From: Hyperoplus lanceolatus
Taxonomy: Eukaryota; Chordata; Actinopteri; Uranoscopiformes; Ammodytidae
Assembly: GCA_026929865.2 (NCBI GenBank)
Contig: CM049396.1
Span: 23,145,001-23,209,000 of the forward strand
DNA: 64,000 bases
Reading direction: 5' to 3'
The translations under genes and the position numbers were made by a program. This document shows positions 11,480 to 22,584 of the stretch, piece after piece (positions within the stretch are counted from its first letter, which is position 1; each line of letters begins with the position of its first letter). Below the pieces are notes generated by a model. That model was not told where the DNA came from. It saw nothing but the letters and a program-made list of their open reading frames with translations, and made no database searches.

Positions 11480-13335
11480 AAAGTCAATTAACACACAATA
11501 AGTGGTTTGGTGCTGAAATGTTGAAATACAAGTGAGTTATTAACAAATAAACACCTTAAGTAAGAATCAAATTTACAAACTGATTACTTATTCCGTTTAA
11601 AACTCTTGTAAAGGTTTTTCTGAAAACCAAACGGGTGTGGAAACTGAGCAATTGAGCTATTAAAAAATAAAATCCTTACATATGAATGCAAAATATGCAC
11701 TGACTACTGATGCCTTACATTTTTTTTAAAGGTTTTTCTTGAAAATAAAGGGCTGTGGGAACTCCACAATAAGTTAATGAACACATCAAATGTGGTTTGG
11801 TGTTAATATCTATAATTACCAGTGAGCTATTACAAAATAAAAGCCTTAAAGATGAATGCAATATACAGTATGCACTGACTACTTATGCATTTAAAATAAT
11901 TGAAATGTTTTTTTTTAAATAAAGGGTTATGGGAACTCTACAATGACTTTATGAACACATCAGAAGCAGTTTGGTGTTGATATCTACTAAAACAAGTGAT
12001 CTATTACAAAATAAAAGCCTTAAATATGAACACAATATCCGCACTGACTACTTTTGCCTTTAAAAAAATAGAAAAGGTTTCTCTTGAAAATAAAGGGCTG
12101 TGGAACCTACACAATGATTTTTTTTAACCTTTATTTATACAGGTAAATCCCATTGAGACCGGAGACTCTTTTACAAGGGAGACCTGTTCCCGTTTACACG
12201 TTACCAATTATACACATTCATACACCGATAGCAGGTTAAATATTGACATTTAATAAACACATCAGAAGTGGTTTGGTGTTGATATATAAAAAAACAAGGG
12301 AGCTATTGCAAAATAAAAGCCTTGAATATGAACCCAATATACGCACTGACTACTTTTACCTTTAAAAAAAATGGAAAAGGTTTTTCTTGAAAATAAAGGG
12401 TTGTGGGAACTCCACAGTGAGTTCATGAACAAATCAGAGTTGGTTTGGTGTCGATAACAATAAAAACCAGTGAGCTATTGAAAAAAGAGCCTTAAATATG
12501 GATTAAATATATGATCTGACTCCTTTTGCCTTCACATTTTTTTCAAGTTTTTTCTTGAAAATAAAGGGTTGTGGGAACTCCACAGTGAGTTCATAAACAC
12601 ATCAGTGTTGGTTTGGTGTTGATAACTTTAAAAACCAGTGAGCTATTGAAAAAAGAGCCTTAAATATGGATTAAATATATGATCTGACTCCTTTTGCCTT
12701 TAAAAAAATATTTTAAAAAAATTCTTGAAAATAAAGGGTTGTGGGAATTCCACAGTGAGTCCATGAACACATCAGAGTTGGTTTGGTGTTGAAAACTTTA
12801 AAAACCAGTGAGCTATTGAAAAAAGAGCCTTAAATATGGATTAAATATATGATCTGACTCCGTTTGCCTTTAAAAAAAAATTAAAGTTTTTTCTTGAAAA
12901 TAAAGGGCTGTGGGAACTCCACAGTGAGTTCATGAACACACCAGAGTTGGTTTGGTGTTGATAGCTATAAAAACCAGTGAGCTATTGAAACAAGAGCCTT
13001 AAATATGGATTAAATATATGATCTGACTCCTTTTGCCTTTAAAAAATAAAATAAATAAAAAATCTTGAAAATAAAGGGCTGTTGGAATTCCACAGTGAGT
13101 TCATGAACACATCAGAGTTGGTTTGGTGTTGATAACTATAAAAAACAGTGAGCTATTGAAAAAATAGCCTTATATATGGATGCAATATACACACTGAATA
13201 ATTTTCCCTTTTTTAAAAAAAAAATCAAAGGTTTTTCTTTAAAACAAAGGGTTGTGGTAACTACAAAATGAGTTCATAAACACAACAGAAGTGGTTTGGT
13301 GTTGATAGGATGAATTTCCAGTGAGTTATTAAGAA
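11480..13335 (-). repeat. ~169-bp satellite, right (inverted) arm
   Basis: About eleven units in the opposite orientation to 4300-10862: AGAGTTGGTTTGGTGTTGAT, CCACAGTGAGTTCATGAAC and GGATTAAATATATGATCTGAC are the complements of the left-arm words. Units nearest the centre (11480-12300) are more diverged than those near 12400-13200. The array is interrupted at about 12117-12246 by another repeat. Confidence 0.9.
12117..12246. repeat. Dispersed repeat inside the right satellite arm
   Basis: The sequence TTTAACCTTTATTTATACAGG and the following GTAAATCCCATTGAGACC resemble a repeat I associate with many fish genomes. It interrupts a satellite unit and lacks clear ends. I cannot assign it to a named family from sequence alone. 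Confidence 0.5.
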
Positions 13336-14825
13336 TAGAAAAAAGACGTTGCACTTTTGCGACGGTCCCTAAGCAGTCCGCTGCTGTATGGCACTAAAAA
13401 CTATATTTGGCTCGGTTTCTTTGATCTTTCGCGAGACTCGCTGATTTTGGTGAGTTGATCAAGCCTTTGAAATGTCAGTCTTAGTCTTCTGTACTTAATA
13501 ATACCATTCTGAAGGAAATTCGTGCGGTTTTCGTGACGCAATTACAGTTACAACCCCGGAAAATAGACGAATGTCGAATATAAAACCAATTTCACCGCGC
13601 CAAGTCGGCGCCGAGCCTCGTTAAATAGCCTAATATGAATATAAAAATTATATAATAATTTAAACAGTGATCACTTGAGGAAAATGGATCTGGTAATAAA
13701 TCAATCAGGCTCTTCAATGGAAACTGTCACCTAATGTGTCTTGACGTTAATGTCTTTCACTCCCCATTTAAAAGAAGCGACAGTCTGTTCTGTTTACTGC
13801 ACAGTAGGCTATTAGGCTATAGCTTGCCAACATATTATACAGCAAATATAAAACACTGTCAGCAATGCTGTGCCATGCCAGCTTTATTACTTTACAGCTG
13901 ATATGCGTAACTTTTTAAAATAGACTATGGCTTCTCATAAGGAAGCGAAATGATTCTCTTGACAAAAAATGTTTGCTCTGTTTTTTTCCTGATTTGCCGA
14001 GGAGATTAGATCAGAGTTATGAGACAATATCCCGTTAATTCTTCTCCATAGGTTACCATAAGCTCATTCGTTAATATTTCTAACTCTTGTGGGAGGAGCG
14101 GAGATTGCTTTTTTTCTTTTTTGAGAAGTGGAGAAGTGGGAGGATCAAGCATTTGTTTCTTCTGTTTCCACGGTGAATCATGTTATCAGCGATCCATTGA
14201 CGATGGCTTTTACGCACATGCTCCACCCAGAGCGAACACGCTCAGAGTTGATAAACCCAACGCTGATCCACTGTTCTGAAACCGAAAACCCAGAGTTAGG
14301 CCTACTCATCAACCCTGCGCTCTGAGTTTACCAACTCAGAGCGCAGGATTAAACTTAGAGTATGTAAAACCAGCTACCTGAAACAGGCCCCAGATCTGGT
14401 CAGACTGGGTTAGCAACCTGTCACTCCACTTACACTTAAACCGGTGCTACTGTAGGATTAGTGAGGGAACACACCTACACCAGTGTTCAGAGTTCAACGT
14501 GTTCATGCTAGACTGAATGAAACAATGAATGAGTCAGATTTATTGTATAGGAGTAAAGGCAACTTCCCCCATGGAGATCTCGTTCATTTTAACACCTTCA
14601 AAGTGTTTAAAGGCTCATATCAACACAGTGGTCGAAGGTCAGCGACAAGTGCTACTGTAGTTCATATGCAGTTTGATGTCATGGCCGCTTACTGAAACAC
14701 ATATGAAAAATGTCTGCAGACCAAAATGTAGAAATCACTGTATATCTTATAATTTAAAATTTGATTAACATTAACATTTTTCATTTCAGACGCTTATGTG
14801 AATACTATTAATTTTGTCACTTCTA

Positions 14826-15001
<176 letters not shown>

Positions 15002-15655
15002 ACAGAAATTTGCCAAAGCTCTTAAGTAATAAATAAAACAAAAGTTATTAAGCCAACAAAAACCAAAGTGATACAGAAATATGAAACAAACTGAAAATAT
15101 TCTAATAAAAATAATGTAGAGACAGGATAATTAAAAATGTATTGTAAGCATGTGCAGGTATTTACATTGAACTAAACATACACATATTGTATGTATTATG
15201 TACATGTACATATAAACAGTATTTACAATGAAAATTCTATTTAAAAAAGTCTATAGGGGAAGGTGGGGTGATTTGTGCATTTTGGAAGATGCAAAACCCC
15301 TTGTTTCTAGAAAACCGTGGAAGAAATTGGAAATGTGACCACATATTTAAGAAGAGCCATCCATTTGACTCATCCTGTAAAGAAGGGAGACACAAGGAAT
15401 AAGATATAAGCACATTTAAGCTCAAAAAACTGTGTTTTGCCTTTCAAAGTAAAATTTCCATGATCAAGGTTTTTTGATTATTGTGTCTGAACAATTATAG
15501 ACACGTTTGAAAACATTTGACACATGTTTAGTGCTTTGGTATGCTACACTTTGAGTCTATATAGTTAGCACAATGTCAACCCTAAATTGCTGCATCATGC
15601 CTATTATCCAAAATTCTGGGGATGGGGTGATTTGTGCGCAAGGGCCTGGGTGAGT

Positions 15656-15995
15656 TATAAGTAAGTAAGTAAGTAAAATGTATTTATAAAAGCACATTTA
15701 TGACAGTTTGCACTGTCCAAAGTGCTGTACATAGTGCATTCAGTAGGTAAACAATGAAGGTACAATAACAATAACCAAAATAAAAGACGTAAAGCCCATA
15801 CATCCACATAAACACAGATAGTAGTGCAGAGGTAAGATAGTTAATGGGGAGGAAACACCAGGGTGTACATATGGGTTTTGAGCCTTGATTTAAAGGCAGA
15901 AATGTAGGGGAATCACATTTGTCAGGTGGCAGTTGGTTCCACAAGCACGGAGCAACTAGTGCAAAGTACATTTCTGAGAGTTGTGCCAGTGGCAT
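15656..15995 (-). mobile_element. LINE 3' fragment (L2/Rex-like), minus strand
   Basis: Read on the minus strand, the frame contains a FALVAPCLWNQLP-like stretch similar to the end of L2/CR1/Rex reverse transcriptase proteins. It then ends in a short tandem repeat (AAGT on the plus strand at about 15660-15676) of the type that terminates these LINEs. It interrupts the DNA element at 15256-16366. Confidence 0.6.
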
Positions 15996-16143
15996 GGCTG
16001 TATACGCTGGTCACCAAAAGAAAGTGATTGTCTACAGTAGCTCAGAAGAGAGTGACATCTCAATTCCACTTAACGACACCACTGATGAGAGTTCAGATGG
16101 CCAGAAAGATGATGATGGTGACTTTGTCATTGTGACACAATGA
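15994..16143 (+). pseudogene. Acidic C-terminal tail, possibly of a transposase
   Basis: The frame read through VYSSSEESDISIPL and ends in DGDFVIVTQ followed by TGA at 16141-16143. Its Ser/Asp/Glu-rich composition is like the C-terminal tails of some DDE transposases, and it lies inside a DNA element with inverted ends. Its upstream part is removed by the LINE insertion. Assignment to a transposase is inference from position and composition. Confidence 0.3.
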
Positions 16144-16183
16144 CGCACAAATCACCCCACGTAGTGGGGTGATTTGTGCGTCA
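16141..16183. repeat. Perfect 20-bp hairpin with 3-base loop
   Basis: TGACGCACAAATCACCCCAC is followed by GTA and then its exact complement. The stem contains the same GGGGTGATTTGTGC motif found at both ends of the surrounding element, and it starts at the stop codon of the short acidic frame. Confidence 0.85.
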
Positions 16184-16910
16184 AGACAACTTTTTTTCCG
16201 AAAGCTATATTTCTTAAACAGTTTATTCCAGATCCAAAGTTTTTATTGCCAGGGATGCACAACATCCTGAAATATATGTACATATTTGAGTTGGAGACAT
16301 AACTGTCAAGGCCTCACTTTAAAATCACTTTGAGTAAAAAGTTGCACAAATCACCCCACCTTCCCCTATAAACAGAATAATTTGATTTTTCTGTGAAGAA
16401 AGAAAGAGAAAGAGGGGTAGAGAGAGAGAGAGAAAAAGATTGGTATCGACCGTGTGAGCAGATGGTTTCCTCCAAACTGCTCTGCTCTGTCACACACACA
16501 CACTGCGGGTCGTGTGTGGAGAATGGACGTGGGAGTGTGTGTGTTTGTGTGTGTGTGTGTGTGTATGTGTCAGCGACCATCTGACACCTCCCACAACTGG
16601 TCTACCCCCCCTCCCCCTTGTTCTTTACATCTCAATGTAACAAATGGAGTGCAACCTGACCAACACAGTTCATTATGGAGATGCTGTGTGAGTGCACATT
16701 TCCATTTTAATAATCAGGGAACAAAAGTTGTTCCAAAGTTTTTAGATATATTGACCTGATACTCTGACAATGATTTTCAGCACTGGGTTCCATCCATTCA
16801 CTAAATACTCCATGCAGTATAGTACAGTAAATGTTGCAGCCACCCTCACATCCTCTTATACAGTTTCACTTAACCTTTATAGTCTACTTCTGCTTCACTT
16901 AGATCACTCA

Positions 16911-17571
16911 ATAAATTATAACTGGCTGCACGCATGACTTTAAAATGTCATTGCATCTCAATTGGTGGTGTGAAACTGTGGAATGGTATGAGCACGGAGC
17001 TAAAGCAATGTCCAAACATGATTCAGTTAAAAAAAAATTCAAAGCAATGATTTTTAACAGTTACAGGGATAAGGGAGAGATTTAAGACGGAAAGTATGTA
17101 TGTGTGGATATGAGTTGTCCAAATATGGAGATATGGAATTATGAATTGTGTTGATGCATATGGTGGATGTATTTTTGTATGGATGTATGTAGTGGATTTT
17201 TCATTTCATTTTTCGTTTGATTTTTGTTTATCCTCAGGAGACCAATTGAGGGGTGGCCCTCATTTGCAATGGCGTCGAGTATATATGGATATATGGATTG
17301 TATAAATATAAAAAAATAAAAATAAATAATAATAATATAAAAAAATATTATAAAGTTATTGAGCTGTGGAAAAGGGGTAGGATCAAATAAGTTTATACTT
17401 CTTCCTACTCCTTTTCAGGCATATCAATTCAATATGTTATTTGTTTATTCTTTGTTTACTTTTATTTGTGAAATCATTAGAACATATTTTTTTATTGTAT
17501 TTTCATGCTTTTAATTTTTGTTTTTTTGATATGTCTTAAATAAAATTGAATCAATCAATCAATCCTGTAAA
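16911..17571 (+). mobile_element. LINE 3' end with C-terminal RT-protein tail
   Basis: A short frame reads WNGMSTELKQCPNMIQLKKK then FKAMIFNSYRDKGEI and a stop, the usual C-terminal tail of Rex/CR1/L2-like LINE proteins. It continues into a 3' UTR with the words GAAAAGGGGTAGGATCAAAT and CTTCTTCCTACTCCTTTTC, known to me from fish LINEs. It ends in ATCA repeats at about 17548-17565. It is 5' truncated. Confidence 0.65.
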
Positions 17572-19243
17572 CCTCTGGAAAGGATCTGATCGTGCTTTTC
17601 CATACCGGAGATTAAAGGGATGGTTCAATATTTTTGAAGTGTGGTTGTTTAACCCATTGATGCCTGATGCTGATAAAAAATGCCTATGAAGACTGCCATC
17701 TCCAAAAGGTAACACACTAACTATACATAAGTACCTTATCCCATTGATGATTATGGCAATCTAGGACACATGTCCTTATCTCCTGAGGGTTTTCTGAAAA
17801 AATACTACGAATTGTCAACGTCTACCAGCTAGTTACTATTAAACAAAACTAAATGTGCCTTAAATGCATTTTTTTAAAGACCTATAGTATTTGTAGATTT
17901 TATAAACTGAAAAAAGGCTTCACCAAAATCTGTTCCGTAAAAACTTCAGACATTATGTTGAAAAAATTAAATAAAGATTTTAACTCTGGCTTTATCCAAC
18001 ATCTACATGTTAGGGTTTTAAAGAGATGCAAATGTAATCATAATTAGTTAGATATTGCCAAATTTGTATATTTATTTAAACATTGCTGAAGAAAATGTAA
18101 TACAAAAATGTTTCGATGTAAGTTATGATTATATATATGAGTTAAAAATGTTACAATGTACAAATCTGAAAAGCCACTATACTGAACATAGTGAGAAAGG
18201 ATTATTTTTTTTACTGTATTTCATAATAAAAACAATTCAGTGGAATCATGTTTCAATCAGGGAGCAAGATATCACATTATGTCTAAGTATGTATATGAAA
18301 TACAGCTGGATGGGCTGAGGGAGATAGATATAATATTGTGGGCAAAAATCAATAAACATTGTAATGTGGAAACAGGAAAATATCTATCTGCAGGTATACT
18401 GCATTTGTAAACAGGTCATTATTTTGAAGGAACAATATATTGCATTGTGGGAAGAAGACCCCTAGCTATTACGTCCATGTGTACACACATATACAAATGT
18501 ATAGAGAACTCAATATCATCTCGTAGGATTGGGTTGCTATGGATCTGGTAGGCGAACTCTGTGGATTTTTTTCCCTACATGAAAATAACAAATTCTAACC
18601 AGAAAATAAGGTAAGATCTCATTAAAACAAGTTGAAAAAAAAATAATTTGGGGATTGGACAGACCTAGTTATTTTAACAGCAACACATATTCTGAGTAGA
18701 CTCTTCACTTACTGTCTGTGCTATCCTTAAAGTGGCTACGTGGAACTTTCAGTTTGTGTTCATTCTGGCACCGCCTTTAGACAAAAGCGGTAGTGTTTTT
18801 ACTATGCCAGCTGTAGTTCCTGGGTGAAACGGACAAAGGAATAAACTATATGAAAATAGCATTCTTTGCACTGATAGTCTTGTTTGCTGTTACATGAAAT
18901 TGTTGATCATCAGAGGAAAAATTTTACTTTTTCAGAAATATTTAAAAATTCCTTGTAGCTACTTTATGAAAACACAGGAATGGCAATTTTCATATAGATT
19001 CTCAACTGAGTATTCTCTGTTTCCAATTTGTAATGTAATTCAATAATTGCTTGTTAGTTCTTTGTACCCAGAGTGTCAGATGGGCCCGTGGGTGAATATC
19101 AATTGTTCACATACAATATGCTGATTGAGACCCACGCCATGTTGTCTTGTCTTTAGCTCTTTGATACAGTCAGGCTGAGGGAGAAGCTTGTCCATCACAA
19201 TAGATATAATTAAATTATTGAAGGCCTGTCTATTATGTTTTTT

Positions 19244-19302
<59 letters not shown>

Positions 19303-21560
19303 GAAGGTCCTAGTCAGAGAACATGTCAAATCCTTCAAAATGTCCAGAATCTGTACAACGAACCCTGATTTGGGAGTGTTTTTGAGTTGTTTAAATTAAA
19401 AGCATTGACCCTTGCTGAAAATCTCTCCTCTGAAGTCCTTATAGAGCGTGTGTGTATGGTAACTTGTATAATGGAGTTTTGGGCACAATGCTGTATCACA
19501 CACAGCAGTGTTTTCTCCCCAGGGCACACAGGGTCACGTGCCACTCTTTGTCCTGTTTGCCTGCAGCACAGAACATGCAAATGTAACCCAGAGCAGCTGC
19601 TGAATGTAGATGCTGGGTCTAGCTTATGCTTAGAGAAACATCTTGCTGTCAGCTGCTAAGACGGACGAGAAGCGCTTGCGAGCAAGGCTCACCAAGCTCC
19701 CCTGCTTTAAAAAAAAAAAATTCTACCATTGAGGCCTCTATTAATGTGATGCATGGGACTGTAGTATTCTGCTGGATGCGTCTAGTTTAACTAACTTACA
19801 AACATTTTAAAAATTAAGATATTGGATAAATCCAGAGCTACAGTATACTGTATAGCCTTCACTGTATTTTTCTTTTTACAGTATATTAGTGTCCAAAGAT
19901 TTTACAGACATTTTTTTGGATACTACAGCCTTTTTTTTATAAATAAAAACTAAGGTCTTAGAAAATGCATTTTCTGCAAGCTTTTAAGAAAAAAAATTAT
20001 CAAACACCTGAATGTACGTTTTGGACCTTTGATCTATGCTATTACGAAAGAAGACATGTTATTGAAGCAAAGTAGCAAAACAAATCTCAAAATTGACCAG
20101 TGCTTAAAAAAATGTGTTTTTGCCAACTGCCTCACCATCATAGCTGGGTACAAAAGCTGACTGAAAGCATGTGGAACTATTTGAACAGCATTGCCCAGTT
20201 GAGAAATGGACATGTTATGGTTGGGGATTCCTAACACAATATTGTCTGTTTATGTAGAATAACTCAAAAATATGTTAAATGGAATCTTAGATTTTTTTTC
20301 TGTTTTGTTTATTAATTCTCAATGTAAAATGTTAATTATGAACATTCGCCAGGCCTGCAGAGTAAAAAGTTTCATTTAACTTGTCATGAAATCAGTAGCC
20401 TGATTCAGCCTGAGAAAGCAGCTGTGGATTGTCCTTGGTAAACTTTGTTATATTTGATCAAATAACTCATTCGAATCCAGTCAGGATTACAAACTGCACA
20501 GAGTTTGAGAGACGCGCGGCCCGGCTTTTACTTGGGAAAGAAGGAACCAATGTTATATTAAGAACAATGACTAATAAGAGGAGATAAAAGTCACCAAAAT
20601 GTTCAGTTAATTTTTAAATATTTTTTTTTTTTAAATTCACCCGACACTCAAGTACCCTTTACATTAGCACAGTATTGAGTCATGTAGGCTGTACATTTTA
20701 CTAATACATTTTGAAACGTTTCCACAGGGAACTGTATAGCTCTTGTCAGTGAAATCAAGATCAAAACTTTTGGAATCCATGGAATCTATCATTTCCCACT
20801 CACCAATTTTTTGAAATAATGGCAAAGGTCCAAACATAACCAAGGATTTGTCTCAAATTTGTATGAAAGAAATCCAACAATTGAACTCTTCGTTTTGTGG
20901 CAGTGTGGAACATTGATCTTGAAAGCTACAAACAAATTATAGATTGGAGAAGAGTTTGGAATAAAATGCCGCTTACCTCATGTAATTATCAATAATCACC
21001 AGCTGCTATAATTTAAAGTTATTCATAGTGACAGAGGTAAAAATTGATTTAATTATTCAGGTCTCAAGGCATATGCTTTAACTCTTTATTTAAATTATTT
21101 TCCTTTTTATTAACTTGCTTCAACTTTTTGATTGCAAAGGAGACAAATGTATGAATATACAATTTGTTTTGTTTTGTTTGTTTCCTGGATTTACCCGTTT
21201 CACTAGTTGAACAGAATGTGTGTATTATGTCTTGAGGTGTACATTTTCTTGTACTGTTACCCAAAAAACAAAATAATCCTAACTTTTAATAGCTACTGTC
21301 CAGGTCTACAGTTGGAAACAATTAAGAATGTTGGTTGGATGGTTTTATAAAAATTATTCAAAGTATTTCCCAATTAAAAAGGAAATGGGAGTGGTTTTAT
21401 TAATATATGGCTGCTGCTAATAACTGAATTACCTAGCTATCTGAGCAACTAAATTCTGAAAGCAAAATGGCTTAAGACATTAGAAGATTGTAAAATGTTG
21501 TTGGAAATGACTCTCAATGCAAACAACAATGCATTGAGAGAATCATGACACAAAGGCGTG
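17572..21560. other. Intergenic, no gene seen
   Basis: This 4 kb of AT-rich sequence holds only short open frames without recognisable domains. It contains a (CA)n tract at 19245-19300. I found no inverted-end element or exon that I can support. Confidence 0.5.
19245..19300. repeat. (CA)n microsatellite
   Basis: About 28 tandem CA units in intergenic sequence. Confidence 0.95.
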
Positions 21561-22148
21561 CAAAAAGTAAACAATGTTTAATTTAAATAAAACCATGCGA
21601 CAGGTCACACCATCACCCTGATTAAATTCAACCCATGTTAGGAAAATAAACATCCCAATTCGTACATTGCCTTTCGGTGGGGCATTCACTTGTATGAGAG
21701 AAAAAAAGAAAAAGACTCAATGGAATGTACATAGGTCAGAAAAAACAAAACTAAATAAACAGCAACAACAAGCAGATGACAGTTCCTAACTGTTATTTGA
21801 AGGCCCTGGAGCCCGTGGACCTGGACCCCATGAATCCCATGTACGGGATATGCACTCGTTTAAGGAAGGCCCTGTCATATTCATAAAGTTGGGATTACAG
21901 AAACTACGGGAAATATGGGGAACTTGATTCCCAGGGGAGAGGATATACACATATCAGTTGTTTGAGGTACATTTGATCCGTTTCAACGTTACTGCAAGCT
22001 GTTGTTGTGTAAAAACATTCTGAACATCGAAAAATTTAACATTTCAATTGTCAGGGTTACAGAAGTATACTGGTTGATTCAAATACATGGCCGCAAATAA
22101 CCCTCACAACAGGGACTAAACCGTCACCACTTCGTCAAAATTCCAGAG

Positions 22149-22257
<109 letters not shown>

Positions 22258-22284
22258 CTGGTCCACTCAATCAGGGTCATTTTG

Positions 22285-22290
22285 TTTATT
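22285..22290 (-). terminator. Candidate ube2v1 poly(A) signal
   Basis: AATAAA on the minus strand, about 300 bases 3' of the ube2v1 stop codon, followed 28 bases later by a long (GT)n tract that could serve as the GU-rich downstream element. A second candidate, ATTAAA at about 21577-21582 (minus), would give a 1-kb 3' UTR. Which is used cannot be told from sequence. Confidence 0.45.
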
Positions 22291-22584
22291 TTTACAATCT
22301 GGATGTAGAACACAAGGATGATTTAAAAAAAAATGTGTCAGATGGGACAGTATTGTTTGTTTGGTAATATATCTGGTCTACACAACATGAACTTTTAATG
22401 GATGACTTGGGCACAAGGTGAGGAAATAGGAGTTCACCTGGGCCCCTCCCCAAGTAAAGAAAGGATCCAGTCTTGGATTACATGATAGTTGTGTAGTTTT
22501 AAAAGTGGTAGAGTCAATGTTAAGTGTTAAGGATGCAGTGTGTGTGTGTGGGAGGGGGTGGTGTGTGTGTGTCTGTGTGTGGCC

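Larger units (their letters stand above)
3791..13596. mobile_element. 9.8-kb fold-back element with satellite arms
   Basis: The tips GGTGAGATTGGTTTTATATT (left) and its near-complement (right, ending CCAATTTCACC) start two long inverted arms. Each arm runs about 0.5 kb through unique sequence, including a block around the words CGTCACGAAAACCGCA and AACCGTGCCGAATATAG with its inverted match at about 13385-13560. It then enters a ~169-bp tandem repeat, which is in one orientation on the left (4300-10862) and the opposite orientation on the right (11480-13335). A central spacer of about 0.6 kb lies between. No transposase frame is present. The organisation resembles Foldback/Galileo-type elements of flies and sea urchin TU elements, whose arms also contain tandem repeats; relationship to them is inference only. 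No clean target duplication was found. Confidence 0.65.
3244..14390. mobile_element. Harbinger-like element, copy 1, split by a giant insertion
   Basis: The ends are inverted repeats beginning GGGCCTGTTTCAGGTAGCTGG (left; the right end is its complement, with the nested sequence between). The flanks are CTG on the left and CAG on the right. A second copy at 41821-44213 has the same ends with CTG on both sides. The 3-bp CWG target fits what is known of some PIF/Harbinger families, but no transposase is encoded, so the superfamily is inferred. Comparison with copy 2 shows that copy 1 is continuous from 3244 to about 3788 and again from about 13612 to 14390. Everything between is absent from copy 2 and belongs to the fold-back insertion. 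Confidence 0.65.
15256..16366. mobile_element. 1.1-kb DNA element with TATA flanks and GGGGTGATTTGTGC motifs
   Basis: The inverted ends GGGGAAGGTGGGGTGATTTG and its complement are flanked by TATA (15252-15255 and 16367-16370). The subterminal motif GGGGTGATTTGTGC recurs at about 15625 and in both arms of a hairpin at 16141-16183. A LINE fragment is inserted within (15656-15995), and a short acidic reading frame precedes the hairpin. The superfamily is not clear to me. Confidence 0.65.

Noticed and set aside
14128..14325. 65-codon open frame
   Set aside because: It is part of the terminal region of the Harbinger-like element and is repeated, with changes, in copy 2 near 43960-44140.
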